Positions 1 through 10,775 of a DNA stretch of 32,123 bases are shown piece by piece. Within the stretch, counting starts at the first letter, position 1. Every line of letters starts with the position of its first letter. Below the pieces are notes generated by a model, which ran no database searches, had not been told where the DNA came from, and saw only the letters and a program-made list of their open reading frames with translations. The stretch lies in the NCBI GenBank assembly GCA_018398765.1, contig JAHBMJ010004107.1:1-32123 (forward strand), written 5' to 3'. The translations under genes and the position numbers were made by a program. The stretch comes from Chromera velia. Taxonomy: Eukaryota > Sar > Chromeraceae.

Positions 1-2390
1 GGGGGGGGGCGTGAGGTGGGGTGCGAAGGGGATGGGTGGGATTCCTGTGTATCTGCAGGATGAAAAGAAGGGTGGGGGGCATTCACGTGCGGGTGTGTCA
101 TGACGTTAGCTTGAGGAGGTGGGGGGGGCTCTGTATGGGGTTGGTGTGACGGGATTGAAGGGACGTGGGGGGGGTGCGTGTGGGTGGAGACTGGTCCCGG
201 AAGGGGGGCACCGCCGTGATGCATTGCTGCAGCAGCGGCGGCGTGGTTATTGGCTGACTGCTGCTGCTGCTGTTGGTGGAGTTCGAAGTCCAAGAGGGGC
301 GTGCTGTGTCTGTAAGCGTCAATGTAGATCTGCTTCTTCTCTTCCCAGATCAGAGCAGCCTGCTTCCGCCTGTCCTCCAGCCACGAGTCCACACTGAAGG
401 CAACACACACACACAGACACACACACACACACACACACACACATCAATGTATATATTAATATAGAAAAAACGCATTTCGTTTTTGTTGACGTACGTCCTT
501 AAAGCCATACAGAAGTCGATAAAGAGTTTTGGGGGGAAGAAAAGAAAATGAACAAAGTGAAAGAAGGAGAAGGATCAGACGGGCACATCCCCTCACAGAC
601 AGAGACAGAAAGAATCTTCTTCGGGATTACAGACGAGCAAAAAGAGAACGACTATTTGGACACAGACCGCCCCAACTATTCGGAAGCTGCGGTACAGGAA
701 TACCAGTCAGAAGAGCGAAGCTAGACCCACAGTTCCCAGAAACTACCCGTCCCCATGCATCCATATAGGCTGCCTTCCATCCTGCCTGCCTGCCTGCCTG
801 CCTGCCATCCTGCCTGACTGACGCTCTCTGCGGCCAATGTGTGGTTTCTGCGAGAATCTGCCGGACCCAATTGGGGGATCTGGCAGTGAACCGCGCGATG
901 TCTCTCCAGAAGCTCCACATGAACTCCTCCTGAAGGAACGAAGGAAGGAAGAAAGGAAGGAAGTAAGCAAGGAAGAAAGGAAACAAGAAAGAAAGGAAGG
1001 AAGGAAACAAGAAAAGAAGAAAGAAAGGAAGAAAGGAAACAAGAAAGGAAGAAAGGAAGGAAACAAGAAAGAAAGGAAGGAAGGAAACAAGAAAGAAAGG
1101 AAGGAAGGAAACAAGAAAGAAAGGAAGAAAGGAAGGACACAAGAAAGAAAGGAAGGGAAACAAAGGAAGAAAGAAAGGAAGGAAGGAGGGACGGAAGGAA
1201 GAAAACAAGAAAGGAAGGAAGGATAAGGTCATTCATGCAGAAATATAAATGTGCATAAAGGTGGATGCAAAGATGAATGGAAACGTGAATGTATACAGGG
1301 ATGGACAGATAGGCAGGGCAAGGAGGAGGGGGACTCACAAACGGAGCTGAGCCAAGATGCGGCATTTCCAGATGCCCATTTACGTGAATAAAAGATCACA
1401 TGTGTAGACTTCTATGCAAATGCGTGTCTGTGACACACGTATGTCTCCCGCCGTGTCTCCCCCCCATTTGTGTTTATTTTGCATGAAAAAAGAGAGAGCT
1501 TATTTATCCCCTTTTGACAACCCCACCGACCCACCGGAGTGTCCCACATCTTCTCCTGAAGAAACGAGTCCCTCACTCTTGGCCCTGCCTTCCTATAGCC
1601 CCCCCCGGCCCTTTTGGGGGGGTTCGCTTTCTCCTTGGCGTAGTTCTCAGAATAGGTCTCCTTGTTAGTCCAACAGGCGTTCCTCTCTAACCACGCATTC
1701 ACGTAGTCACGAGAAGCTCGGTCCGCTTCCCTCTTCGCCTTCCTCTTTTGAGAGAGATTCGCACGTTTCCTCTCATCCTCCCCCACCGCCGCACTCAAAC
1801 TGGACCCCCCCCGTCTCACCGGAGCGGCCGTGTGTCCTTCCACACCCGACGCTCCTGCCCGAGTGTGCTGTCGAGAGGGAAAGTCTTCATGATCATGATG
1901 CTCAGCGTCTGATGCAGATGCTTCCTGGTGCGCATGCAGATGCTCATTCACCTGCCCCTCCCCCCTCCCGCCTGCCATCGTTTCTGACGGAAAGGCCCCA
2001 ACAGAGGACCCAGGCATGGAGGGCCCCGGCATAGGGGGAGCAGAGGAGCCTTGTTGGTCAAGTGCAAATGCCCCCGTCCCTTCCCTCCCTTCCCCCTCAC
2101 CGTGTCCGTGTGCATGCGAATGAATCCCCCACCCCGTCTCCCCCACGCCCCCATTGGCTAACCCCTGCACAAACACCCCCTCCCCCTCCCCGTGATGGGG
2201 CAGATGCGAGTGGTTGTGGCCATTGCGTCCCGACCCTTCCCCGCCGTGCACCTGGTGTGACGTTCTGTCTCTGTCTCTGGTGGGAGAGTGCGAATGCATA
2301 GGGGGAATGTGCGACTGCCCATGCCGTGTCGGGCTCTGATTTCTGTACTGCGGCGGAAGACACGGAGGTCCCCCAGGTCCCATCGGCACC
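1..2390 (-). CDS. His/Pro/Gln-rich protein, 3' part, runs off the left edge
   Basis: I do not recognise the family. Three exons agree in phase: 2390-1577 (acceptor after TGCAG, donor GTGAGG), 929-823 (donor GTCAGT) and 393-1, which is open to the window edge, so the C-terminus is missing. The first in-frame ATG is at 2383-2381, but the exon begins in mid-codon, so an upstream exon is possible. From that ATG about 435 residues are visible. The first 170 or so are low complexity, rich in His, Gly, Pro and Ser with HSHAHGHGEGEG-type stretches. A charged, Trp-containing helical part follows. Two segments resemble each other: DYVNAWLERNACWTNKETY and AVDSWLEDRRKQAALIWEEK, both followed by Lys and Tyr-rich helix. 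Then come poly-Gln, poly-Ala and a Pro/His-rich tail. The intron at 1576-930 is largely a (CCTT)n-type tract on the sense strand, and that at 822-394 carries CAGG and GT repeats. Histidine richness could mean metal binding, but that is only a guess. Confidence 0.6.
394..446 (-). repeat. (GT)n microsatellite at intron end
   Basis: A CA/GT dinucleotide tract, GT on the minus (sense) strand, ends directly before the acceptor TTGCCTTCAG of the last visible exon of the His-rich gene. Confidence 0.9.
781..822 (-). repeat. Donor-proximal GTCA/CAGG tetranucleotide repeat
   Basis: On the sense (minus) strand the intron begins GTCAGTCAGGCAGG and continues as CAGG repeats. The inferred donor is at the first GTCAGT; it is the choice that keeps the frame into the exon starting at 393. 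Confidence 0.75.
940..1222 (-). repeat. Long purine/pyrimidine microsatellite (GGAA/GAAA; sense CCTT/TTTC)
   Basis: About 280 bp of GGAA, GAAA and AACAAGAAA units on plus. On the sense strand of the surrounding gene it is a very long pyrimidine tract that runs straight into the acceptor at 931-930. It produces long artificial Lys/Glu or Phe/Leu/Ser open frames in several phases. Confidence 0.9.
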
Positions 2391-3958
2391 CTGCAGACAG
2401 AGACAGAAGGAAGGACATCAGTCCGACTGACAGACAGGCAGATAGACAGGCAGGGTGCAAGAATCAGTCTGTCTCCATGCACAGTCAGTTCTGTATCTCT
2501 GTGTCACAAACCCTTCCTTCCAGGCACTAACACACAATCCCGTGAACTGCTGCCGTCCCACAGAGCAACCGAGTTCCGAGCACGCACATGAGTCAAATAG
2601 GCCCGAACAACCAGTGCCGTGCAACGAGCAGAGAGAGTGCGCAATGTCACATCCATCGCCATCAGATAGAGTTTGGGCATTCGTGCAGACGTTGTGGGCG
2701 ACCTTCTGCCACAAGCAGCACATCAGAGCCCCCAGCCGATATTTCTACTTGAAATGAATACTAGCAACACAAAGAGGGATATTGTGGTGCAGAGAGAGGG
2801 CACAACACTAATAAATCATCTGACCTGTCTGAGGCGCTGTGGTGCATCGTAGCAACAGACAGCTAGAGGAACAGATCCTGCAGTTGCGAAATTTTGCGAA
2901 AGAAGCACTGCGCTCTCATACTGACGAAAGACGTTGCCAAACCCGAAGCATTTCGTACATTCAACCTCAAACTGCGAAGCATTTTGTGAAGAGTCAAGCT
3001 CGCACGTCTTGTCTCAGTGCCACTCTATTGAATGGAAGACTCCCAGCCAGCTATCTCGAGCATTAATTCCCTGACCTTTCTGCCGTGGCCCCCTCCTTTG
3101 TTATTTGGTGGCATGCCCCGTGGCCCCCGAAAAACTCTTTTTCACCACCGGTCCGGCCTGGCCGACTCATGCAGTGCTGAGTGCACTCTGTCCTATATCT
3201 GACGCACTCCATACGAATGGCCCGGAAAGCGAAATTAACTTTAGACTCGGAATTAACTGGAGTCGGAAGTGCTCGAGTTTTGTTAAGTGCCCTCTCGGCA
3301 ATATTTCCGGGGCAATGATGAAATTGCGTGCGTCATGCAGTTTTTCAATGGAGATTCAGCATGTACGTCAACATCCGAGGTCTCCCACCTCAACTCTTTG
3401 TAAGTGCCCCTTAGCTATGCTTTCTAAGCCATCCTACGAGATACACCTAACCAGTTGGGTAAATGCCTCAGGGGGCCTTTTAGGGGGTCCACAAATTTAA
3501 ACTATTGGGGGCTTAGGCATGTCTTATGCAGGTGTATGCATAGGGCGGGAGCCACGGCAATACACACGAAGTATAGTACTTTTCAGGACCGTGCGAGCAT
3601 GCACTTGCAACTCCGTGCGAGTTACTTAATGTAGAATATAGGAGGCTTAGGCTACGATCAGGGAAGGGACATCTACTTCATAGGAAAGTCTCTCAGTCAA
3701 GGAAGTCGGAATGATCGGCTGATTCCGACTTCTGTGTAAAGGTCAGTCAATCTTAAACGATCAATTGGATGCAATTGATTCGACTCTGCAACATGGATCC
3801 GCATGAGCCGTGCGTCCCAGGCCCGGCCAGGGAATGTCGGTCCCAGCGCGCGCCGTCTCCCGATCGTATGCACGCCTGCTCAACTTCACAATCACCCCCC
3901 ATGGATTGGCATACATCGAACACATGAATCAATCCATGCAAGAGGCAGAGCAGGCAAG
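2391..3958. other. No gene seen: upstream flank of the His-rich gene
   Basis: The first bases hold a pyrimidine tract and CAGACAGG-type repeats that may be an intron end. The rest has only short open frames in all phases, with no recognisable domain. Sequence from about 3100 to 3958 lies on the 3' side of the copia remnant and could include its long terminal repeat, but no second copy is present to confirm that. Confidence 0.4.
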
Positions 3959-4828
3959 TCATACATGCAGGAATTTAGTCTGTCTATCGGCATGCTGAGA
4001 TCCTGTAGGCACCCACTTCACATTCGCGTTCAACTCTTTGATCATTCCATGAGTGTAATCAAACTCCCCCTAAAATCGAGGCTCACTCATGGACTGGCCA
4101 CTCACGAGTTGAAATATGAGTAGCTGAGAATCACTCACCATAATGACAGGAATCTCATACCCGAACAGCTTCTTCAATAAATCCCTGTACCGGTATGCTT
4201 CCTTGCATCCATCTCTCAGAGCCAGAAGCTCAGCTGCAGTGGTACTACCAAGCTTTTTGCCTTCTCCTTTCGACCTCTATGCAACCGTATTCACATACCC
4301 AAGCGCACAAAGGTCCTTCAAGGCAGACTGACTCACTATCTGGAATTCAAGTCCCTTCCTTCCTGTCTTCTCTGACAACTTATAGGATGCATCGACCCAC
4401 CCCACCAAGACAGGATGCTCTCCTTCCTTCAATCCCTTCAACTCAAGAGCACGATGCGTCTGCTAAGCATAAGCAAGTGCCTTGTCAACCGCATGAAGGG
4501 AACGAGCAGATGGACGAGAGTTGTTCTTTGAGAGAGCAGAAAATAGGAAAGAAAGATGTGGCTGACTCTTTACCAACCAACCGAGCTTCCCAACTTTCTC
4601 TTGATGCTGCTTTTAAAGAGACATGTCGATCTCTTCGTCTGCTAACACAAGGAGATCTTTGTCTGTCAGCTTGACTGCTTTCTTTATCTCTCCCTCCCCT
4701 CCCGGAACAAGAGATGCAGCATACTGACCCTGACATCTGACTCGGAGAAGCCCTTGCCAGAAACCAGTAGAAGCAGTGAGAAGCGGAGAGAGAGGAGAAG
4801 GCCGGAAGGCAAGAGATTGAGACAGCAC
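3959..4828 (-). pseudogene. Ty1/copia-type retrotransposon remnant (RNase H end of pol)
   Basis: On the minus strand one reading frame of 290 codons runs from about 4828 to a TGA at 3961-3959. It is broken by four nonsense codons: TAA 4615-4613, TAG 4465-4463, TAG 4279-4277 and TAG 4072-4070, all in the same frame with no indel. Order of landmarks: a segment like the end of copia reverse transcriptase (LVKSQPHLSFLFSALSKNN, then a Pro-Ser-Ala-Arg-Ser-Leu-His block equivalent to the usual AVKRVLRYLKG region); RNase H with the first Asp in LVGWVDASYKL; Glu in STTAAELLALRDG; the third acid in VIMVSDSQ; and the terminal VKWVPTGSQHADRQTKF, matching the usual VP-x-x-x-x-AD-x-x-TK end. The YVDD catalytic motif of the transcriptase, integrase and gag were not found upstream, so the copy appears truncated at its 5' side. 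It is dead as a coding unit. Confidence 0.8.
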
Positions 4829-5471
4829 AAGAAGTTCAAGAAGTGTGGGGGACAGAGATCAGAAGACAGTCAGTCTGAAATGGTGATTCAGAAGTATACG
4901 AATGAAGCAGAGAGAAATGAACAGAGAGAAAAACGAAGGAAGAAAGGACAAAAGAGTACTAGAAGAACGAAAGCAGATTCTCAAACAGTGAGCAGTCGCA
5001 GTGGGTTGGAAAGTTTCTTGATTGAAGAGCCTTTCCAGGTGGCAAGGCCATCAAAACTTGAGGAAGCCTCTAGGAAAAGAAACTGCAGCAATGGCAGTGT
5101 TCCTAAGCAAGAGGTGGCAAGCCGAGGGGGGAGTGCGAAACACCCTTCCATAATTTCTACTAAACAAAGACAAGAAAGAAGCGAAAGAAGAGAAAAAAAA
5201 AAAATGTTTAGGACGTTCAGGCCTAAGAGGTGAAGGGAGAGAGTCTTGGAAGCAAAATTTAATCGACCAGAGAGTGGAGTGCTTCGATCGCAGTGTATAT
5301 GATCGAACTCTTCGTAAACCTATAGAAGATAGCAGCTCAACACGTGACTCCCTTCCTCACAGCGACAAAAAGGAAAGAGGCAGACGATTCCAGGCATTAG
5401 ATAAAGGGGAAGGAGCAGCAGCCTCTCCATACAGCAGCAAAGTCGCCCGACGCTCTGGGGCCGCGCTCTGA
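4754..5471 (+). other. Lys/Arg/Glu-rich open frames of doubtful coding status
   Basis: Two open frames (4754-5233, about 159 codons; 5274-5471, about 65 codons) lie in a purine-rich stretch. They encode basic, Ser/Lys/Arg/Glu-rich sequence with no domain I recognise, and no phase-consistent splice link to a gene was found. Purine bias alone can generate such frames. They sit antisense to, and just beyond, the copia remnant and could be another part of a decayed element. Confidence 0.25.
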
Positions 5472-7500
5472 CAGAGTCTATGACAGAGTAGGAAAGGACT
5501 TTAAAAAGAAAAAAATGAGGAGATAAGGGGTGTGGACGTCTCCTCCTAGGAAATCAAATTTGAATAAGACTTTGGAGGCGTTGAAGGAGCGAAGACCGGC
5601 CGTAGATTGAAAAGATTAAAAAAAAAAAAGGAGAGTGAAAGGGAATTGAAGGAAGGAATTTGAAGGAAGAAAAAGAAAAGAAATACTAATCAGATAATCA
5701 AAACGACCTGCATAAAAAGAAAAAAACAGTCACAGTGATGTAAGCATCAGTAAGAAGACTCATTGACAAGAAAGCGTAAAGAAGCAGGGATGTAAAGTAA
5801 AAGACTCGAATTAAGGTGGGGAGAGCAGAGGAGAGGAAGCGAGAGGAAGTGAAGGCTTGTGACAGCTTGTGAGCTCGTCAGATGAGGGGTGGGCGAAAGG
5901 GTTGGCGCCACTACCGGGCGGGCGCGCCCACCTTTCCAAACATCCGCTGCCCTTACTCACAGGAGTACGTCTGGCAGGGCCACGGCATGCTATTGAGGTA
6001 CCGGGGCCACAATCTGTTTCTGGAAGCGAATTAATTGAATTAAACAGCATGTATGTATTAAAGAGATACAGATTAAACAAAGACACCAAACAATAATAAG
6101 AGATGGAAGAAGACAACAGACCCGGACCGACAGTTCCTTACGTGTCTTGTGTGAATAAAAGACTAAGGCTATCACCCAAGACTAGCCAACCTCTTCACTA
6201 AAGATGCGTTTTCTCTCCTCCCTTTATACTCTTACCTGTTTGTCTACAATTTTTGCAAGAGAATTTGATGCGTTTGAACTCGGCATAATAACATTAAATA
6301 ACATTAAAAAAGGACTAACTACACTAGTAACTACAGTAGACTGCACAATTGGCCGTAAAGCTGTAGCTGCAAAGATATATGAACATGGGCAGCAATAGAC
6401 TTTTTGGTACTTTTTAGAGAAATAATCAAAAGAGACTGTCATAGAGAGCCTTTCTCTTCTCCTTAGCTCCTAATCCCTTTTGGCATTTGCATACAGCTCA
6501 TACATACTAACTAATAATGATGTGTTTCACTTTATCTATTGGAAACTCTCCCATGACTCTCCCTCATTCGCCCTCATTATATGCTAACCCATGCGCACTC
6601 AATTCCTTTCTTACCTCCTAGTTTACCCTAGCTTACCTCTTCTTCTATCATTCTGTCAAGGCCATCTCTCTCCACTTCCTGTCTTCTTTTCTTTGTGTGG
6701 GTGTTTTCTGATACCCTTTTCAATGTAAACGTTGTCCGCCTTCAATAGCTTTCTATTAAGACATACGATTTTTTTCGGTAGCCTTTGGCTACCTTCGATC
6801 AAGACTAAGACTATCTTTGGCAGCGTTTGATCAAGCATAGCTCAGTGTCAGGGGGGTAATTCTATCGTTTTTATCTCTGATCTACATTTCTCTTTGTATC
6901 TCTTTGTTCCTACCTAATCATCTCTTTATCTTACATCTCTCCTCCTTTTCACCACTTCCTTCACCACTAACGGTTTAGGGTATGAAAGGATTAGAAAGGA
7001 TGATCTTTCTTTCTCTATTCTTTAATTTTATTTCTGTATGATGATTGAGGTTTTTGTTATACATGCCGCGTCCCCGTGTATGAGGGGCGGATCTAGCCTA
7101 GTCTGTCAAAAGGTTCCGGTTCGTCCCGTCTGTTCTGATTCTGTATTATTTTTCTGTTCTCTTCTATGTGTTATTCATTCATTCATTCATTCATTCATTC
7201 ATGCACTATACAGTACTTACTTAGCCCTGCATGCAATGCTAGTTACCAATACACGCCCGGAGAGCTAGGCGATAAGAAGAAATGCTAGTTAAGCTGAGGG
7301 GCCTGCTAGCTGGAATCGATCGATCAAAGAAAAGCAGAAGAAAGCAGACTGAGCTTTCGACAAAACATCCATCATCATCCATCCGCGCCAACGACCCACT
7401 CGGATCGATCAAGTTTGCCAGAGACATCTATAGAGACGTTGAATCTGATTCGACTGCCAAGTTGCCAGCACGCAGGTGAGGGCCCCAGAACGCATATTAA
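5472..7500. other. Non-genic region: A/G-rich then T/C-rich
   Basis: 5470-5830 is A/G-rich with runs of A. 6200-7030 is T/C-rich on plus. Only short frames occur and none is convincing. A (ATTC)n run lies at 7168-7203. Nothing else supported. Confidence 0.5.
7168..7203 (+). repeat. (ATTC)n microsatellite
   Basis: Eight or so perfect ATTC units in non-genic sequence upstream of the plus-strand gene. Confidence 0.9.
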
Positions 7501-8244
7501 TCATGGCTGGTGTGCGGCCTCCCTCGGGATTCCAGAACAAAATCCACGGAGACGCTGGCCAAGACGGCGTTGGCAGAGTCTAGCAGCGGCTACGCTTCCC
7601 GCTCTGTCCCTGCGGCATTCCCCCACAGATTCTTCCGTGATAATGTTCTCTTTCTCGGGTTTCCTTCAGCGGCTCTTTACAGGGCGGCATCGACGAAGGA
7701 AACTCGTCCGGCTGTTGGGGTGGGTGTGGGCCCAGAGCGCTGATGCACTCCACTGGTTGGACTACCGGTGCGCCTTGGTGCTTTTTTATGCCCGTTCCCG
7801 TTTCTTCTCAATAATTCCCGATATCCTGAGGCAGGGTGCCTGCCTTTTCATGATACAGCGACCGGCACACGAGGTGTCCCCTCCCATTCCGTTGGGATAC
7901 GGGAGGGAGTACCTCGTTTCGGCAGGGGGAAGGGAGACGGCAGACAGAGACAGGGCGTGGAGCGAGGCAGCGGGAGGGTCTGAGAAGAATAAGGGGAGCC
8001 CGCAGAGAGATAGAGACAAAGCAGTCAGGAGGGGAAACGAAAACGCTGCGGGGAGAGGCGCCACGAGGGGAATTGGTCTGTGTCCTCTAGCTGGCTTCAC
8101 TCTCTCTCTCCACCTTAATTCTCTTCGGCCCTCCGCATCAGACTGCAGCGACCATGCCCTCGTATCTGTGAATTTCTGCTTGTCTGCTGTGAATGTCGAG
8201 CTTGCTTGCTTGGTCTCTTCTTGTGTTTCTTTATTCAGGCACAA

Positions 8245-8291
<47 letters not shown>

Positions 8292-8309
8292 TGCGTGAGT
8301 GTTAAGGGG

Positions 8310-8350
<41 letters not shown>

Positions 8351-8367
8351 TGTACGTGTGCTTGCAG
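7501..8367 (+). other. Leader or first intron of the plus-strand gene
   Basis: Several overlapping open frames, none clearly coding. The downstream half carries a (GT)n run passing into GCGT repeats (8246-8297) and a (GA)n run (8309-8348), then the acceptor CTTGCAG. This looks like 5' untranslated sequence plus intron. Confidence 0.4.
8246..8348 (+). repeat. (GT)n, (GTGC)n and (GA)n microsatellites
   Basis: GT repeats run into GTGC repeats and, after a short spacer, (GA)n. All lie on the sense strand directly upstream of the first supported exon of the plus-strand gene. Confidence 0.95.
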
Positions 8368-8438
8368 GGCCGGGGCTCGGGATTGGCACCACCGTTCCTC
8401 ACTCACAACAACAGCACCAGGGAGGCAGGGGGAGGGGC

Positions 8439-10415
8439 ATGGAGGAAGAGGACGAGGCAGAAGCAGAGCCTCTCTCTGAGGTGGGTCTTTGTCGTAGGGG
8501 TGTGTGTGTGTGTGCGTGTTTTGGTGTTTGCACACAAGTAAGTAAGTAAGTAACTAAATAAATGAGTAAGTAAGTAAGTAAATGAGTAAGTAAGTCAGTA
8601 AGTAAGTAAGTGTGTCTGTGTGTGTTTGTACATATGTATGCGTACGCATGAATGTGTTGTCTGAGCTCTTCTTCAGCGACCTGGATCGAAAGGGGGTTTT
8701 TCACCATATCATCGTCTTTTTTGTTTTGGCTGTGAAATGAGCACTTCTTTTGCTTGGTAAATGAATCAGCCATTCCATCATCTTCGCACTGACTCATTCA
8801 GTCGGTCGGATATACAGTCACCCAGCAACTCCCTTCCTCACTTCCTGCGTCAATTCGATGGAGAACGAATGCTTTTGTGCCCCTTTGTGTGTTTGTGTGT
8901 GTATGTGTGTGGAGGGGGGGGGGATGGGTGGGTGTGGATCATTGGGTGGGTGTGTGTGAGTATGAGTTCTTGTGTTAAATCTTCAGTCATAGTCGTGAAG
9001 GTCGATTTGAGCATACGTATCCGGGTGGATGCGTCGGGGTCTCTGTGCGTATTCTTGTGCGTGCAGCCAGAGGACGAAGACCTCGAGGTCGACCCTTCAC
9101 TGTCAGTGCCCCCCCACCCTGACTCTTCCGGACAGAGAGGCACGGTCACTTCTGGGATGCTCTCTGCACTGGCAGCTCTTGCCAGAGTTCCTCACCAACA
9201 GTGAGTTTAGTTTGTCTTTGTCTTCCCTTTCCTGGAGGGACTTGTTTGTTTGTGCGGATTTCTCAAAATCGACTTCTTCGCAAGGCCTTGAAGGCTCTTG
9301 AGTGTACGTAGTCCCAGGAGTTCGTCTTCCATCAGCGACACCCCACCAAAAATGTGACGGCTCCGCACTCGTGTCAATGTATGCCCCCCCCACCAACGGC
9401 AATCGCCCATTCCAGCTCCCAAAAAAACGCTCTGCCTGTTTTCGAATGAAGAATAAGCAATCGCAGTTGCATCGATCGCACGAACAGGAAAGAACCAGAC
9501 AGGAAGGCCGACAAAGAGAAGAAGCTATGGCGGAGGCAGAGCCGGATGAATGAAGAGTGAGATGACATTTTTCAGTACCACATTTTCCCTCTGTGCTTCG
9601 ATCCTCTGCATTCGCGCTCCGATGAGTCTTAATATCTCATGGATGCGCAAAGCAAAGATACGAATATTCTCATGCTTGTTTTTGTGCGGAATACATATTG
9701 CAGAGGAGACGTGCGCCCGGCTCCACCAGCCCCGCCCGCCCCTGCTGCTGCTGCACGCCACCACCCCCGGGCGGTTCCTTCACATTCTCAGCACCAGGCC
9801 GGTGGGGGACCCGACGGTCTGGGAAGCTCTCAGTTTGTGGACTTGGAGAAAATGAAGAGAATGGAGGAACAGGTCAGTGGGTCGGTCGGTCGGTCGGTCA
9901 AGGAAGCGAACTGCATGCGCCTTTATGCCTGCCTGCCTGCGTGCCTGGGTGCCTGTTGAAAAGAAAACAAGCGAAAAAGAGTCAATCCACAATGCCTGAC
10001 TGTCAGTGTTCATGTGTCCGCTCCCCGACTACCTGCCTGCCTGTCTGCCCGTCCGTCCGTGAGAACCGTTGAGAGAACAGAAAAAAATCTCATCTCACTG
10101 TTTGAAGGGCAGAACAGTCTGCAGCCGTACACACAGACAGGGAGAATGGAAAGGAAAGAAAACGCAAAATGCCACAACCAGTGTGTCCATCTATCGTCAA
10201 ATGTAGAGAAGGAACGGAGAGGTGGGACGAAAATCATACAAGACAATCTGCCTGCCGCAAGACGAAGAGGGAAGAGGATACATACAGGCTACCTGGGGGG
10301 AGTTCTTGAAAGGCACGTGCTCTCTGCTGACCAGCATGATCATCTCTCTCCTGTTGAGGGCCAGCTTTGTTGCTCTCTCTCTCTCTCTCTCTCTCCCCCC
10401 CCCTCTCCCTCTCCC

Positions 10416-10448
<33 letters not shown>

Positions 10449-10775
10449 TCTCCCTCTCTCTCTCTCTCTGTGTGTGTATTTGTTCGTTCGTTCACGTTAG
10501 TTCGTGGGCGTAGTCGGGGTCGGAGCAGAGATGGAAGAGGGGAGGCAAGCAAACACATACGCACACACATATGCACAAGCACGTACCGAGAGAAGACAGA
10601 GAAGAAGAGGGAGAGAAAGAGTCTGCCGGCTAACGAGTCAAAGTATAAATCTTCTTTGTACACTATCCACATGTATTAATACCGTCTGTCTGCGTGATGG
10701 TGTTGTTTCTTGCAGCTGGCGGCGCTGGCGGCTGAGCTTTCGGCACTGAAACAATTTTCTCCTCCGCCTCCCTAA
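8439..10775 (+). CDS. Small acidic, Pro/Ala-rich protein with C-terminal coiled coil (four exons)
   Basis: Unrecognised family. Exons 8368-8480 (coding from the ATG at 8439), 9067-9200, 9704-9872 and 10716-10775 (TAA stop) are joined by GT-AG introns, and all three junctions agree in codon phase (0, 2, 0). The product is 134 residues: a very acidic N-terminus (MEEEDEAEAEPLSE, then PEDEDLEVD), a short helix (SGMLSALAALARV), a Pro/Ala/His-rich linker, and a C-terminal amphipathic helix, FVDLEKMKRMEEQ running across the last junction into LAALAAELSALKQ, ending in PPPP. The helix pattern suggests a partner-binding coiled coil. The frame is open upstream of the ATG to the acceptor at 8367 with phase 1, so translation may begin in an earlier exon between about 7500 and 8250; a well-placed ATG at 7503 is one candidate. 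Donors are GTGGGT, GTGAGT and GTCAGT. Confidence 0.55.
8533..8612 (+). repeat. (GTAA)n intronic repeat
   Basis: AGTA/GTAA tetranucleotides with a few substitutions lie on the sense strand of the first supported intron of the plus-strand gene. The repeat reads as iterated GTAAGT, the canonical 5' splice-site sequence. Confidence 0.9.
9873..9900 (+). repeat. Donor-proximal GTCA/GTCG repeat
   Basis: The intron after exon 9704-9872 starts GTCAGTGGGTCGGTCGGTCG and ends the array with GTCA. The donor choice is supported by phase 0 on both sides. Confidence 0.8.
10373..10470 (+). repeat. (CT)n tract with about 30 consecutive C
   Basis: CT repeats surround an uninterrupted C run at 10417-10446, inside the last intron of the plus-strand gene. 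The length of such a homopolymer is likely to be unreliable in the assembly. Confidence 0.9.

Noticed and set aside
627-1365. Overlapping minus-strand frames of Phe/Leu/Ser repeats and a plus-strand Lys/Glu frame
   Set aside because: Translation of the GGAA/GAAA microsatellite in different phases; only a 107-bp piece at 929-823 fits as an exon.
4195-4674. 159-codon plus-strand open frame
   Set aside because: Antisense shadow of the copia RNase H remnant, whose conserved residues are read on minus.
7415-8305. 296-codon plus-strand frame
   Set aside because: Ends in a GT/GCGT microsatellite, has no recognisable domain, overlaps other equally open frames, and has no phase-1 donor that clearly links it to exon 8368-8480. 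Treated as leader or intron.
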